Shown: one piece after another, positions 34,198 to 45,477 of the stretch | Numbering within the stretch: the stretch's first letter is position 1 | Layout of the letters: each line of letters starts with the position of its first letter | Assembly (NCBI GenBank): GCA_900548465.1 | Contig: URKY01000011.1 | Span: 1-60,178 of the forward strand | Source of the DNA: an uncultured Eubacterium sp. | GTDB lineage: Bacteria > Bacillota > Clostridia > Lachnospirales > Lachnospiraceae | DNA length: 60,178 bases | Direction of reading: 5' to 3' | The notes under the pieces: model-generated | What the model was told of the DNA's origin: nothing | The model's input: the letters and a program-made list of their open reading frames with translations, nothing else | Databases searched by the model: none | Program-made: the position numbers and the translations under genes

Positions 34198-34869
34198 ATG
34201 ATTAGAATTGAAGGAGTAAGCAAGTCCTATGGAAATGGTGCACCTGCTTTAAGCAATTTAAATCTTGACATAGACAAAGGGGAGTTTGTGTTTGTAGTTG
34301 GAGCCAGTGGCTCAGGAAAATCTACATTTATCAAACTTTTACTCAAGGAATTAAATCCTACAGAAGGAACAATATATGTAAATGACATTAATCTTTCTAA
34401 ATTGAAATCAAGGGGCGTGGCTAAATACCGCAGACAGATAGGAGTTGTATTCCAGGACTTCAGATTACTGCAGGATAGAGATGTTTATTCAAACATTGCT
34501 TTTGCCCAGAGAGTTATTGGAGCGTCTCCAAGAGAGATAAAGAAAAATGTTGCCAGAGTGTTATCGCTGGTAGGACTTTCAGAAAAGTATCGTTCTAACC
34601 CTAATGAATTATCAGGTGGTGAGCAGCAAAGAGTTGCATTAGCAAGAGCATTGGTTAATAAGCCTGAGATTTTGCTGGCAGACGAGCCGACAGGAAACCT
34701 TGACCCGGAAAATTCATGGGAAATTATGAAATTATTAGATAAAGTAAATCAGCAGGGAACTACCGTTATTGTAGTTACTCACAACATGGAAATTGTTGAG
34801 GCAATGCAGAAGAGAGTAATTACAATGAAGAAGGGTGTAAAAGTAAGCGACAGCAAGGTGGTGGAATAG
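34198..34869 (+). CDS. ftsE: FtsE, cell-division ABC ATPase
   Basis: 223 residues: Walker A GASGSGKSTF, LSGGEQQR signature, Walker B ILLADEPTGNLD, VTHN. With FtsX it transmits ATP-driven conformational change across the membrane to activate a peptidoglycan hydrolase at division or elongation. AAGGAG precedes it; ftsX starts on the base after its stop, and the probable target hydrolase follows ftsX. Confidence 0.96.
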   Translation: MIRIEGVSKSYGNGAPALSNLNLDIDKGEFVFVVGASGSGKSTFIKLLLKELNPTEGTIYVNDINLSKLKSRGVAKYRRQIGVVFQDFRLLQDRDVYSNIAFAQRVIGASPREIKKNVARVLSLVGLSEKYRSNPNELSGGEQQRVALARALVNKPEILLADEPTGNLDPENSWEIMKLLDKVNQQGTTVIVVTHNMEIVEAMQKRVITMKKGVKVSDSKVVE

Positions 34870-35778
34870 ATGAATTCAAGAACAACGAGATATTGTATTA
34901 AGCAGGGCTTAGTAAATATAAAGAGAAATAAGCTGTTCTCAATTGCTTCCATCGGAACAATTGCGGCATGTATTTTCCTCATTGGGATTATTTTTTCAAT
35001 TATTATAAATGTTAACCATATGGAAAAACAGGTAGAACAGAATATTGGTATTACGGTTTTCTTTAAAAAAGGAATAACACAACAGGAAATAGATAATATC
35101 GGTCAGGTTATAAAAGCTGACAATAGAGTGGACAGTTACAAATACACTTCAGCTGACAAGGCATGGGAAGGTTTCAAGGGTGATTATTTTGGAGATGACC
35201 CGGAACTTGCGCAGGGATTTGCAAATGACAATCCGTTAGCGGATTCCGCATCATATACAGTATTTTTAAAGAATATTGAAGACCAGGATGCTTTTGTAGA
35301 AAAGATACAAAAGGTAGATGGGGTCAGAAAAGTTAAACATTCAGAGCAGGCGAAAGAAACCTTAAGTAATGTGGCAAAACTTTTAGGCTATGTGTCAGTG
35401 GCACTTATCGTTATTTTGCTTGGTGTTGGAATATTCTTAATAAGTAACACGGTAATGATTGGTATTTCCGTAAGAAGACATGAAATTAAAATTATGAAGC
35501 TGATTGGATCTACAAACAGTTTTGTAAGAGCACCATTCGTAATTGAAGGTGTGGTAATCGGACTTGTTGGTTCAGCCATTCCATTAGTGCTCATAAGAGT
35601 TGTTTATGGAAAATTAATCGGATTCGTAGTATCAAAGTTTGGTGTAATGGCAAGTTCAGTATCTTTTGCTTCAACATCAGAAATATTCAGAATTTTAGTA
35701 CCAATGGGACTTGGAATAGGAGCAGGAATCGGTTTAATAGGTTCAGCACTATCGCTTAGAAAACATTTGAAAGTTTAA
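34870..35778 (+). CDS. ftsX: FtsX, cell-division permease
   Basis: 302 residues: one N-terminal helix, an extracellular domain of about 150 residues, then three C-terminal helices (YVSVALIVILLGVGIFLI, PFVIEGVVIGLVGSAIP, ILVPMGLGIGAGIG), the FtsX arrangement. Conserved VRRHEIKIMKLIGSTNSFVR loop couples to FtsE. The start codon is directly behind the ftsE stop. The extracellular domain should hold the coiled coil of the M23 protein encoded next. Confidence 0.95.
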   Translation: MNSRTTRYCIKQGLVNIKRNKLFSIASIGTIAACIFLIGIIFSIIINVNHMEKQVEQNIGITVFFKKGITQQEIDNIGQVIKADNRVDSYKYTSADKAWEGFKGDYFGDDPELAQGFANDNPLADSASYTVFLKNIEDQDAFVEKIQKVDGVRKVKHSEQAKETLSNVAKLLGYVSVALIVILLGVGIFLISNTVMIGISVRRHEIKIMKLIGSTNSFVRAPFVIEGVVIGLVGSAIPLVLIRVVYGKLIGFVVSKFGVMASSVSFASTSEIFRILVPMGLGIGAGIGLIGSALSLRKHLKV

Positions 35779-35796
35779 TAATTGTAAGGAGATAAA

Positions 35797-37020
35797 ATGA
35801 GAAAAGTAATTAGTTATGTTGTAGCTTTTACAATGACGGCAGTCATGGTGGCAACACCAATGAATACAATTGTAAGAGGTGACAAAATTGATGATTTAAA
35901 AAAACAGAAGCAGGAGCAGGAGCAGAAGCAGAAGAATCTTGAAAAGAAAGCTTCGGACACGAAGAGCTATATAAATGAAATTGATGCCAAGATTACTGAC
36001 GTTTCTACACAGCTTGGTAAAACAACAACAAGTCTTAACAATACTCAGGAACAGATTAAAGTAACAAAAAAGAAGTTAGATGAAGCCCAGGAAAGTGTTA
36101 AATCACAGTATAGTGACATGAAACTTAGAATTAAGTACATGTATGAAAACGGTGATACACAGATGCTTGATTTAATTCTTAATTCCAAGAGTATTACAGA
36201 ATTTCTGAATAAGGCGGAATATATTACTGAATTGTCACAGTATGACAGAAATATGCTGGATAAATTCAAAAAGACAAGACAGACAATAGCAGATTCAAAG
36301 CAAAAACTTGAAAAGGATGAAAAGAATCTTTTGGCGCTACAGAAAAAACAACAGTCGGCAAAAGCAAATCTTGAATCTTTGGCAGATAGTAAAAAAGGTG
36401 AGTTGTCAAACTATGAAGATCAGATACAAATTGCAAAAAATTCTGCTGCAAATATAGATAAAGAAATTTCAGCACAGCAGGAAGCCATTGCCAAAGCTTT
36501 AGAGGCTGAAAAGAAGAGACAGGAAGAAGAAAGGAAGAGACAGGAGCAACAACAGAGACAGCAGCAACAGGCTGCAAATAACTCTAATAATACATCAACA
36601 AATACGTCATCAGGCGACGACACCCGGACCAGTGGAAGCGGTTCATGGGGATGGCCACTTCCGGGACATCACACCATTTCGTCAGGATATGGTCCGAGAG
36701 ATGGAGGATATCATAATGGGATTGATATACCGGCACCAGCAGGAACACCTATCGTTGCAGCCGCATCAGGAACAGTTGCATGGGCTAATTACAGTTCATC
36801 AGCAGGAAACTGGGTTGGTATTACACATTCAAATGGCGCAACATCAGTATACATGCATATGTCTTCAAGTTGTGTATCTGCAGGACAGTCAGTAAGTGCA
36901 GGTCAGACTATAGGATATGTAGGAAATACAGGAGCATCATATGGTAACCACTTACATTTTAGTGTTAAGTTAGGCGGTATAACAGGTTCATGGGCAAACC
37001 CATGGAGTTATTTAGGATAA
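35797..37020 (+). CDS. Coiled-coil M23 peptidoglycan hydrolase or activator (EnvC/PcsB-like)
   Basis: 407 residues: signal peptide, a long coiled coil (about 30-245, rich in Lys, Glu, Gln, ending in a KRQEEERKRQEQ stretch), a Gln/Asn/Ser linker and an M23 domain with HNGIDIPAPAGTPIVA and YGNHLHFSV carrying the zinc ligands. All ligands appear present, so it could be an active endopeptidase rather than only an activator. It is positioned behind ftsEX with AAGGAG, matching the FtsEX-dependent hydrolase module. Confidence 0.93.
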   Translation: MRKVISYVVAFTMTAVMVATPMNTIVRGDKIDDLKKQKQEQEQKQKNLEKKASDTKSYINEIDAKITDVSTQLGKTTTSLNNTQEQIKVTKKKLDEAQESVKSQYSDMKLRIKYMYENGDTQMLDLILNSKSITEFLNKAEYITELSQYDRNMLDKFKKTRQTIADSKQKLEKDEKNLLALQKKQQSAKANLESLADSKKGELSNYEDQIQIAKNSAANIDKEISAQQEAIAKALEAEKKRQEEERKRQEQQQRQQQQAANNSNNTSTNTSSGDDTRTSGSGSWGWPLPGHHTISSGYGPRDGGYHNGIDIPAPAGTPIVAAASGTVAWANYSSSAGNWVGITHSNGATSVYMHMSSSCVSAGQSVSAGQTIGYVGNTGASYGNHLHFSVKLGGITGSWANPWSYLG

Positions 37021-37045
37021 TTAGTAAAGGAATTTAGGCGGGACA

Positions 37046-38242
37046 GTGAAGAAGACAAAAAGCAGATTTTTACCGGGATTTTTAGTTGGAATGCTTGCTA
37101 CGATGGTTATTACAGCAGGTGTAGTAGTAGGAATCGTATTTTCCGGCACAGATATTAATATAACTGCAAAAAAGCAGAATAATAAAAGTGCAACTGAAGC
37201 AAGTTTGTCTAAATTGAGTTCTCTTGAATCCATAATAAATCTTTATTATCTGGATAAGGTGGATAATAAAAAACTGGAAGAGGGAATTTATAAGGGGCTA
37301 TTTAGCGGACTTGACGATCCGTATTCAGTATATTATACAGCAGATGAGTATGCCAAATTACAGGAAGATATTGACGGCGTTTTTGTTGGAATGGGAGCTT
37401 ACGTTTCTCAAAATACAGAAACCGGTATTATAATTGTCACTAAGGCTTTTGATAATTCGCCGGCAAAAAAAGCAGGAATAAAGGATGGCGACATAATTTA
37501 CAAAGTCGAAGATAAGGAAGTTACCGGAGAAGATGTGGATAAAGTTGTCTCGATGATTAAAGGTAAAGAAAACACAAAAGTAAAGTTAACAATCTACAGA
37601 CAGTCTGAAAAGAAATATATTGATGTAGAGATTACAAGAGCAAAAGTTGAAGTTCCATCTATTGAAGCAAAAATGCTCAATAAGAAAAAGGGCATTGCCT
37701 ATATACAGATTGTGGAATTTCAGGAAAACACTTATAAACAGTTTGCCAGTGCTATTGAGAAATTGAAAAAGCAGGGAATGAAATCTGTGATTTTCGATGT
37801 GAGAAATAACCCGGGAGGAAGATACGACATTGTATGTCAGATATTAGATGACTTACTTCCAGAGGGAACATTAGTATCAACAAAAGACAAATACGGAAAA
37901 GAAGAAAAACAGACATCAGATGCAAAGGCTCTTAATATGCCTATGGTAGTTATTCAGAACGAAAACAGTGCCAGTGCGTCTGAAATATTTGCAGGAGCAA
38001 TTCAGGATTTCAAAGCAGGAACAATTATAGGAACCCGTTCTTTTGGAAAGGGAATTGTTCAGCAGATGTGGCCATTAAATGATGGCTCTGCAATCAAACT
38101 CACAGTGGAAAAATATTATACACCGAGTGGAAAAAATATTCACGGTAAAGGCATAACACCGGATGTTGAAGTAAAGGCTTCTACAAAAGGAAATAAAGAT
38201 GTTCAATTAAATAAGGCAGTAGAGATATTGGAAAATAAATAA
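37046..38242 (+). CDS. S41 C-terminal processing peptidase (CtpA type)
   Basis: 398 residues: N-terminal membrane anchor (LPGFLVGMLATMVITAGVVVGIVF), PDZ domain (about 110-190, GIIIVTKAFDNSPAKKAGIKDGD), and S41 core with ENSASASEIFAGAIQ (catalytic Ser) and RSFGKGIVQQ (catalytic Lys), GITPDVEV at the end. Starts with GTG 37046, 26 bases after the M23 gene, preceded by AGGCGGGA. In other bacteria such a protease degrades or matures cell-wall hydrolases, which would fit the ftsEX-M23 neighbours. Confidence 0.93.
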   Translation: MKKTKSRFLPGFLVGMLATMVITAGVVVGIVFSGTDINITAKKQNNKSATEASLSKLSSLESIINLYYLDKVDNKKLEEGIYKGLFSGLDDPYSVYYTADEYAKLQEDIDGVFVGMGAYVSQNTETGIIIVTKAFDNSPAKKAGIKDGDIIYKVEDKEVTGEDVDKVVSMIKGKENTKVKLTIYRQSEKKYIDVEITRAKVEVPSIEAKMLNKKKGIAYIQIVEFQENTYKQFASAIEKLKKQGMKSVIFDVRNNPGGRYDIVCQILDDLLPEGTLVSTKDKYGKEEKQTSDAKALNMPMVVIQNENSASASEIFAGAIQDFKAGTIIGTRSFGKGIVQQMWPLNDGSAIKLTVEKYYTPSGKNIHGKGITPDVEVKASTKGNKDVQLNKAVEILENK

Positions 38243-38273
38243 GAAAATAATTATTTATATAAGGAGGAGCCTT

Positions 38274-39002
38274 ATGAAGATATATATGGGTGAGGATTAT
38301 AAGGGAATGAGTAGAAAAGCGGCCAATATTATTTCGGCACAAATTATTTTGAAACCGGATTGTGTATTGGGACTTGCAACAGGGTCTACACCGATTGGGA
38401 CCTATGATCAACTTGTAAACTGGTATGAAAAGGGAGATTTGGACTTTTCGAAGGTTGTTACCATTAATCTGGACGAATATAAAGGATTATCAGGTGACAA
38501 TGACCAAAGCTACAGATATTTTATGAACAAACATTTATTTGATCGTATAAATATCTACAAAGAAAATACCTATGTACCAAATGGTCTTGAAGCAGATTCT
38601 AAAAAGGCCTGTCAGGAATATAATGATATTATCACTAAATGTGGTGGAATTGACATGCAGTTATTAGGATTGGGACATAATGGACACATAGGATTTAATG
38701 AACCGGGAGGAGCTTTCGAAAAAGAAACACATTGTGTAAATCTAACAAAGAGTACTATTGAAGCCAATAAACGATTCTTTGAAAAAGAAGAGGATGTACC
38801 AAGACAGGCATATACAATGGGAATCAAATCAATAATGCAGGCAAAGAAAATTCTTGTAGTTGTATCAGGGGAAGATAAGGCGGATATTGTAAAGGAAGCT
38901 TTTACAGGTCCTGTAACACCGGAGGTACCTGCGTCAGTATTGCAGCTTCATAATGATGTTACACTTGTTGGAGACAGAGCAGCATTATCAAAAATGTTAT
39001 AG
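38274..39002 (+). CDS. nagB: Glucosamine-6-phosphate deaminase
   Basis: 242 residues, with LGLATGSTPIGTYDQLV, TINLDEYKGL, LLGLGHNGHIGFNEPG and MGIKSIMQAK, all NagB marks (catalytic Asp, His). It converts glucosamine-6-phosphate to fructose-6-phosphate and ammonia. AAGGAGGAG precedes the start. nagA follows after 24 bases; together they degrade N-acetylglucosamine phosphate from wall turnover or host glycans. Confidence 0.96.
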   Translation: MKIYMGEDYKGMSRKAANIISAQIILKPDCVLGLATGSTPIGTYDQLVNWYEKGDLDFSKVVTINLDEYKGLSGDNDQSYRYFMNKHLFDRINIYKENTYVPNGLEADSKKACQEYNDIITKCGGIDMQLLGLGHNGHIGFNEPGGAFEKETHCVNLTKSTIEANKRFFEKEEDVPRQAYTMGIKSIMQAKKILVVVSGEDKADIVKEAFTGPVTPEVPASVLQLHNDVTLVGDRAALSKML

Positions 39003-39026
39003 TCTTATCGTTAGAAGGTGAAATAT

Positions 39027-40139
39027 ATGATAATAAAGAACGGATTGGTGTTTCACGAAAGTGGAAAATTTGAAAAAAGAGACCTGTATGTTGAAGGTGA
39101 CAAAATTGTAAAGACAGCACAGGGTGAAACTATTGATGCCACAGGATTGTATGTAATTCCGGGACTTACGGATTTGCATTTTCATGGATGTGTGGGATAT
39201 GATTTTTGTGATGGAACAGTTGAAGCCATAAAAAATATGGCAGAATATGAACTGTCACAGGGAATAACTACAATTTGTCCGGCGTCTATGACATTTTCTG
39301 AAGAAAGATTAAATAAGATATTTGCTGCGGCAAAGGAATATAAGGGAGAAACCGGAGCAGAACTTGTGGGAATAAATATGGAAGGACCATTTATTTCCAT
39401 GGAAAAGAAGGGAGCTCAAAATCCGGAATTTATTCATAAACCTGATGCAGATATGTTTTACAGACTTCAGGAAGCAGCAGGCGGACTTGTAAAACTGGTG
39501 GACATTGCACCGGAGGTTGACGGAGCAATGGAGTGTATAGAAGAAATCAGCAAAGATGTGAGAGTGTCAGTTGCCCACACGGCAGCAGGTTATGATGTGG
39601 CGAAAAAAGCTTTTGAAAAGGGAGCAAGACAGGTGACCCACCTTTACAATGGAATGAATCCATTCCACCATCGGGAACCGGGAGTTGTAGGAGCTGCCTG
39701 TGACAATGAAAATGTAATGGTGGAACTAATTGTGGACGGTATTCACAGTCATCCTGCGACAGTCAGAACTACATTTAAGATGTATGGAGATGACAGAATT
39801 ATTCTGATAAGCGACAGTATGATGGCATGTGGTCTTGATGATGGACAGTACACTCTTGGTGGTCTTGATGTCACTGTCAGAGGAAACAAAGCCACACTTA
39901 CAAAAGAAGGAAACATTGCAGGATCTGTTACAAATCTTATGAATTGTGTAAGATGCGCAGTAAAGAAAATGGATATTCCTCTTGAAAGTGCAATTAAGTG
40001 TGCGGCTGTTAACCCCGCCAAAGCAATAGGTATTTATGACAGGTTTGGAAGTCTTGATACAGGAAAGAGAGCAAATGTTGTATTGCTTGATAAAGATCTG
40101 GATATTAAGTATGTCATAAAAGACGGAAGAATTGTATAA
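39027..40139 (+). CDS. nagA: N-acetylglucosamine-6-phosphate deacetylase
   Basis: 370 residues of amidohydrolase type: LTDLHFHGCVGYDFCDG, NMEGPFIS (metal Glu), VAHTAAGYD, THLYNGMNPFHHREPG and SDSMMACG (catalytic Asp). It removes the acetyl group from GlcNAc-6-phosphate before NagB acts. The ATG at 39027 is 7 bases behind AAGGTG; the alternative GTG at 39018 lies inside that site. Last gene of the nag operon; terminator about 45 bases downstream. Confidence 0.96.
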   Translation: MIIKNGLVFHESGKFEKRDLYVEGDKIVKTAQGETIDATGLYVIPGLTDLHFHGCVGYDFCDGTVEAIKNMAEYELSQGITTICPASMTFSEERLNKIFAAAKEYKGETGAELVGINMEGPFISMEKKGAQNPEFIHKPDADMFYRLQEAAGGLVKLVDIAPEVDGAMECIEEISKDVRVSVAHTAAGYDVAKKAFEKGARQVTHLYNGMNPFHHREPGVVGAACDNENVMVELIVDGIHSHPATVRTTFKMYGDDRIILISDSMMACGLDDGQYTLGGLDVTVRGNKATLTKEGNIAGSVTNLMNCVRCAVKKMDIPLESAIKCAAVNPAKAIGIYDRFGSLDTGKRANVVLLDKDLDIKYVIKDGRIV

Positions 40140-40180
40140 AAAGGTCTTTTGTTTTTAGTATATTTGAAATATAATTAGCG

Positions 40181-40260
40181 TTAGGCATAGTGAATAATCT
40201 CCTTTGTGGTTTTGTGGTGATTCTATTATAAGAGGTTGTTTAATCTATGCCTATTTTTTT
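40181..40260 (+). terminator. Rho-independent terminator
   Basis: TTAGGCATAG (40181-40190) pairs with CTATGCCTA (40245-40253), with partial inner pairing, then TTTTTTT. Confidence 0.75.
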
Positions 40261-40280
40261 CAAAAAACATTACAAGGGAT

Positions 40281-40323
40281 AAAAAAGGGCTCTATACTTT
40301 AATTTAAAATAAAGTATAGAGCC
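40281..40323 (-). terminator. Terminator-shaped hairpin in minus orientation
   Basis: GGCTCTATACTTT (40288-40300) and AAAGTATAGAGCC (40311-40323) are perfect complements, and the six A before them (40281-40286) become a T-run on the minus strand. No minus-strand gene is seen between here and uvrB, so it may end an antisense or small RNA transcript started in 40330-40500. The rest of this gap (about 360 bp) shows only a possible promoter for uvrB. Confidence 0.6.
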
Positions 40324-40502
40324 TAATAGCGTCAACATATATAAAGAGAACGTAAGTTCGATTTTACTATATACATTTGTACAATCCTTTGATATAATGA
40401 TTTTATATCGATTAAAATAAACTATTTAATATATGGTAATAATATTGAAGTGGCTTTTTTGGATAGATTTGAAAAGTTTCTTATAAATACAGGGAGAAGA
40501 GA

Positions 40503-42482
40503 ATGGATCATTTTGAATTAGTATCAGAATATAAACCTACCGGAGACCAGCCAAAAGCAATTGAGGAATTGGTAGAGGGTTTTAAAAAAGGAAATCAGTT
40601 TGAGACTCTTTTGGGAGTTACCGGTTCAGGTAAAACATTTACTATGGCAAATGTTATTCAACAATTAAATAAACCGACCCTTATTATAGCTCACAATAAG
40701 ACCCTGGCAGCTCAGCTTTATGGGGAGTTCAAGGAGTTTTTTCCTAACAATGCGGTGGAATATTTTGTTTCCTACTATGACTATTATCAGCCGGAGGCTT
40801 ATGTGCCAAGTACGGATACTTACATTGAAAAGGACTCGGCTATAAATGATGAGATAGATAAACTGAGACATTCAGCAACAATGGCATTAATGGAGCGAAA
40901 GGACGTTATTATTATATCGTCTGTTTCGTGTATTTACGGCTTGGGAGATCCTATTGATTATAAGAATATGGTAGTATCTCTCCGCCCGGGAATCATCAGG
41001 GACAGAGATGAGATTATACACAAATTAATTGAGATACAATACGACAGAAACGATATGGATTTCAGGCGTGGTACCTTTAGGGTAAGAGGTGAAAATCTGG
41101 AAGTATTTCCGGCATCTTATACGGATAGTGCAGTGCGTGTGGAATTTTTCGATGACGAAATAGAGCGAATAACGGAAATTGACACATTAACAGGTGAAGT
41201 GAAATGTGAACTGGAGCATGTGGCTATTTTTCCCAATTCCCACTATGTTGTTGCTCCTGAAAAAATGGAGCGTGCCATTAAGGGCATTGAAAAGGAATTG
41301 GAAGAGCAGGTGGCTTTCTTTAAATCTGAAGATAAATTAATTGAAGCCCAGAGAATTGCTGAGAGAACAAACTTCGACATGGAAATGCTCCGTGAGACAG
41401 GAATATGCTCTGGAATTGAAAATTATTCAAGACATATGGCAGGGCTGGAGCCGGGAGCAACACCTCATACATTAATGGAATATTTCGGTGACGATTTTCT
41501 CATTATAGTAGATGAAAGCCATATTACAATACCTCAGATACGTGGAATGTACAATGGAGACCAGTCAAGAAAGGGAACTCTTGTGGATTACGGATTCAGA
41601 CTGCCTTCAGCCAAAGACAACAGACCGTTGAAGTTTGATGAATTTGAGGGAATGATTGACCAGATGCTCTTCGTTTCTGCAACACCGAATGTATATGAAA
41701 ATGAACATGAACTGTTAAGGGCTGAACAGATTATAAGACCGACAGGTCTGCTTGATCCGGAAATCAGTGTGCGTCCGGTGGAAGGACAGATTGATGATTT
41801 GGTATCAGAGATTAATAAAGAAGTAGCTAAGAAAAATAAAGTTCTCGTTACAACTCTTACGAAGAGAATGGCGGAAGATTTGACGGATTATATGCGTGAT
41901 GTGGGAATACGTGTAAAATACCTTCATTCGGACATTGATACACTAGAGAGAACCGAAATAATTAGAGATATGAGACTGGATGTATTCGATGTTCTGGTGG
42001 GAATTAACCTTTTAAGAGAGGGACTGGACATTCCGGAAATCAGTTTGGTAGCGATTCTGGATGCAGATAAGGAAGGATTCCTTCGTTCAGAAACATCATT
42101 AATACAGACAATAGGACGTGCTGCCCGAAACTCAGAGGGACATGTTATTATGTATGCAGATACTATAACTGAGTCTATGGATAAGGCGATTTCTGAAACT
42201 AACAGGCGTCGTGAAATTCAGGAAAAATATAACAAAGAACATGGAATAACGCCAACAACAATTAAGAAGGCTGTAAGAGATCTTATAAGTATTTCCAAAG
42301 AAGTTGACAGAAAGATTAGTGATGTTGAAAAAGATCCTGAATCAATGGATAAGAAGGAACTTAAGAAACTTATGGATAAGGTTGAAAAACGAATGAAGAA
42401 GGCGGCAGCAGAGCTTGATTTTGAGACGGCTATAGAAATGAGAGAAAAACTGGCAAGTCTCAAACTTATGTATAATAATTAA
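40503..42482 (+). CDS. uvrB: Excinuclease ABC subunit B
   Basis: 659 residues: Walker [16 protein letters not shown], beta-hairpin [20 protein letters not shown], helicase motifs ([44 protein letters not shown]) and a C-terminal UVR motif ([17 protein letters not shown]) that recruits UvrC. It checks and holds damaged DNA in nucleotide excision repair. GGGAGAAGAG precedes the start; uvrA follows after 27 bases. Confidence 0.97.
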   Translation: MDHFELVSEYKPTGDQPKAIEELVEGFKKGNQFETLLGVTGSGKTFTMANVIQQLNKPTLIIAHNKTLAAQLYGEFKEFFPNNAVEYFVSYYDYYQPEAYVPSTDTYIEKDSAINDEIDKLRHSATMALMERKDVIIISSVSCIYGLGDPIDYKNMVVSLRPGIIRDRDEIIHKLIEIQYDRNDMDFRRGTFRVRGENLEVFPASYTDSAVRVEFFDDEIERITEIDTLTGEVKCELEHVAIFPNSHYVVAPEKMERAIKGIEKELEEQVAFFKSEDKLIEAQRIAERTNFDMEMLRETGICSGIENYSRHMAGLEPGATPHTLMEYFGDDFLIIVDESHITIPQIRGMYNGDQSRKGTLVDYGFRLPSAKDNRPLKFDEFEGMIDQMLFVSATPNVYENEHELLRAEQIIRPTGLLDPEISVRPVEGQIDDLVSEINKEVAKKNKVLVTTLTKRMAEDLTDYMRDVGIRVKYLHSDIDTLERTEIIRDMRLDVFDVLVGINLLREGLDIPEISLVAILDADKEGFLRSETSLIQTIGRAARNSEGHVIMYADTITESMDKAISETNRRREIQEKYNKEHGITPTTIKKAVRDLISISKEVDRKISDVEKDPESMDKKELKKLMDKVEKRMKKAAAELDFETAIEMREKLASLKLMYNN

Positions 42483-42509
42483 TACAATGTACAGGAAAGG
42501 AAAAGTGCA

Positions 42510-45350
42510 ATGGCTGACAAAAAGAAATACATCAAAATCAGAGGGGCTAGCGAGCACAATTTAAAGAATATAGACATAGAAATACCAAGGGATGAATTTA
42601 CGGTTATAACGGGACTTAGCGGTTCGGGAAAATCATCATTGGCATTTGACACAATATATGCAGAAGGACAGAGAAGATATATGGAATCTCTGTCTTCTTA
42701 TGCAAGACAGTTTTTGGGACAGATGGAAAAGCCACAGGTGGAGAGCATTGAGGGACTTCCGCCGGCTATATCAATTGACCAGAAATCAACCAACAGAAAC
42801 CCACGTTCAACTGTTGGAACGGTTACAGAAATATATGATTATATGAGATTGCTTTACGCCAGGGCAGGTATACCTCATTGTCCAAAATGCGGAAAGGAAA
42901 TTAAGAAACAGTCCATAGATGAAATTGTTGACAGAGTTATGGAGCTTCCTGAAAGAACGAAATTCCAGATTCTGGCTCCGATTGTAAGAGGGAAAAAAGG
43001 ACGACACGAAAAAGTATTTGAAAGTGCAAAGAAAAGTGGATATGTCAGAGTAATTGTAGATGGCAACATGTATGAGCTGACGGAAGAAATTAAATTAGAC
43101 AAAAATATTAAGCACAACATTGAGATTGTAATAGACAGACTTAGTATCCGTGATGGAATAGAAAAGAGACTTACGGATTCCATTGAAAATGCATTAAAGC
43201 TCGGTGGCGGGCTTATGAATCTTGATGTTATTGGAGGGGAAACCATTACCTTTAGTCAGAATTTTGCCTGCGTGGACTGTGGAATCAGCATAGATGAAAT
43301 CCAGCCAAGAAGCTTTTCCTTTAACAATCCGTTTGGTGCATGTCCTGATTGTTACGGATTGGGATATAAGATGGAATTTGATGTGGATCTGATGATTCCC
43401 GACAAAAGTCTTAGCATAAATGAGGGTGCAATTGTGGTACTTGGATGGCAGAGTGCAAATGATGGAAAGAGTTTTACAAATGCTATTTTAAGGGCATTAT
43501 GCAAGAAATATAATTTTGACCTTGATACACCTTTTGAAAAGTATCCTAAAAAAATTCAGGATATTATTATTAATGGAACAAAAGGCGAAAGCGTACCGGT
43601 TCACTACAGAGGACAGCGTGGTGAAGGAGTTTATGACATTGCCTTTGAGGGATTGATTAGAAATGTAGAAAGAAGATACAGGGAAACCGGAGCCGAGTCA
43701 AGTAAGGCAGAATATGAGACTTACATGAGAATAACACCTTGTAGTACATGTCACGGTCAGCGATTAAAGGCAGAAGCCCTTGCAGTTACAATTGGTGACA
43801 AAAATATAATTGAAATGACTGAAATGTCAGTGAGAGATTTAAGAGAGTTTTTGGAGAAGCTCAAACTTACGGAAAAACAGCTTGCAATAGGAAAAGAGAT
43901 ATTAAAAGAAATAAAGGGAAGACTTCAGTTCCTGATTGATGTAGGACTTGATTATTTGAGTCTTGCAAGAGCCACGGGAACTTTGTCAGGTGGTGAGGCC
44001 CAGCGTATTAGACTTGCCACACAGATTGGTTCAGGTCTGGTAGGTGTTGCTTATATTATGGACGAGCCAAGTATTGGTCTGCACCAGAATGACAACGAAA
44101 AACTTCTAAAGACTCTTAAGCATTTAAGAGACCTTGGAAATACTCTGATAGTTGTTGAACATGATGAGGATACTATGCTTGAGGCTGATTATGTGGTAGA
44201 CATTGGACCTAGAGCCGGAGAGCATGGTGGAGAGGTCGTGGCAGCAGGTACCGCAAAACAGATTATGAAATGTAAGGATTCCATAACAGGTCAGTACCTT
44301 AGCGGAAAACTGAGAGTTCCTGTTCCGGCAAAGCGTCGTAAGCCTACGGGATATATTCAGGTAAAAGGGGCTCAGGAAAACAACTTAAAGAACATTAATG
44401 TTAAAGTGCCACTTGGTGTATTTACATGTGTTACAGGAGTTTCCGGCTCTGGAAAAAGTTCCCTTGTAAATGAGATAATTTACAAGACTCTGGCAAGAAA
44501 TCTTAACAGAGCAAGAACAATTCCGGGAAAATGCAAGAAGATTGAAGGTATTGAACAACTTGATAAAATCATTAACATTGATCAGTCTCCAATAGGAAGA
44601 ACGCCACGTTCAAATCCGGCAACATATACGGGAATGTTTGACATGATTAGAGATTTATTTGCCGCAACAATGGATGCAAAAGAGCGTGGATATAAGAAAG
44701 GACGATTTAGCTTTAACGTAAAGGGCGGACGATGTGAAGCCTGCTCCGGTGACGGTATTTTGAAGGTTGAGATGCATTTCCTTCCGGATGTATATGTACC
44801 TTGTGAAGTTTGTGGTGGAAAGCGCTATAACAGGGAAACATTGGAAGTTAAGTACAAGGGCAAGAGTATTTATGATGTTCTTGAAATGACAGTGGAAGAA
44901 GCTCTTGATTTCTTTAAAAATGTCCCAAGGGTGTACAATAAGGTTAAGACTTTATATGATGTAGGTCTTGGGTATATTAAATTAGGACAGCCAAGTACAC
45001 AGTTATCAGGTGGTGAGGCCCAGCGTATAAAGCTTGCAACGGAGCTTAGCAGACGTAGTACGGGAAAGACAATTTATGTATTAGATGAGCCAACTACAGG
45101 TCTTCATTTTGCAGATGTTCATAAATTAGTTGAAATACTTCAGAGACTGACTGATGAAGGAAACACTGTTCTGGTAATTGAGCATAATCTTGATGTTATA
45201 AAAGCAGCAGATTATATCATTGATATGGGACCTGACGGAGGTGACCGTGGAGGTACAGTTGTAGTTGCAGGAACACCGGAAAAGGTAGCCGAACACCCGA
45301 CAAGTTACACTGCAAAATTCGTAAAACAGAAATTGGACGAGGCAAAATAG
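42510..45350 (+). CDS. uvrA: Excinuclease ABC subunit A
   Basis: 946 residues: two ABC ATPase halves ([10 protein letters not shown] and [11 protein letters not shown]alker [13 protein letters not shown] and [12 protein letters not shown] signatures) with zinc fingers ([13 protein letters not shown] with [14 protein letters not shown] with CEVCGGKRY). It loads UvrB at DNA lesions. GGAAAGGAA precedes the start. Nothing unusual. The 0.8 kb behind it up to guaA is non-coding. Confidence 0.97.
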   Translation: MADKKKYIKIRGASEHNLKNIDIEIPRDEFTVITGLSGSGKSSLAFDTIYAEGQRRYMESLSSYARQFLGQMEKPQVESIEGLPPAISIDQKSTNRNPRSTVGTVTEIYDYMRLLYARAGIPHCPKCGKEIKKQSIDEIVDRVMELPERTKFQILAPIVRGKKGRHEKVFESAKKSGYVRVIVDGNMYELTEEIKLDKNIKHNIEIVIDRLSIRDGIEKRLTDSIENALKLGGGLMNLDVIGGETITFSQNFACVDCGISIDEIQPRSFSFNNPFGACPDCYGLGYKMEFDVDLMIPDKSLSINEGAIVVLGWQSANDGKSFTNAILRALCKKYNFDLDTPFEKYPKKIQDIIINGTKGESVPVHYRGQRGEGVYDIAFEGLIRNVERRYRETGAESSKAEYETYMRITPCSTCHGQRLKAEALAVTIGDKNIIEMTEMSVRDLREFLEKLKLTEKQLAIGKEILKEIKGRLQFLIDVGLDYLSLARATGTLSGGEAQRIRLATQIGSGLVGVAYIMDEPSIGLHQNDNEKLLKTLKHLRDLGNTLIVVEHDEDTMLEADYVVDIGPRAGEHGGEVVAAGTAKQIMKCKDSITGQYLSGKLRVPVPAKRRKPTGYIQVKGAQENNLKNINVKVPLGVFTCVTGVSGSGKSSLVNEIIYKTLARNLNRARTIPGKCKKIEGIEQLDKIINIDQSPIGRTPRSNPATYTGMFDMIRDLFAATMDAKERGYKKGRFSFNVKGGRCEACSGDGILKVEMHFLPDVYVPCEVCGGKRYNRETLEVKYKGKSIYDVLEMTVEEALDFFKNVPRVYNKVKTLYDVGLGYIKLGQPSTQLSGGEAQRIKLATELSRRSTGKTIYVLDEPTTGLHFADVHKLVEILQRLTDEGNTVLVIEHNLDVIKAADYIIDMGPDGGDRGGTVVVAGTPEKVAEHPTSYTAKFVKQKLDEAK

Positions 45351-45477
45351 TCATTTTTTATAAAAAAACGATTCATAAAAATGTTTAAATAAAAATAGTT
45401 TTATGCAATACTTCTAAAGATGAAAAAATAGCTAAAAAACCCTTTAAAATAGGGGAAAAACATGCTATATTGAAGAT

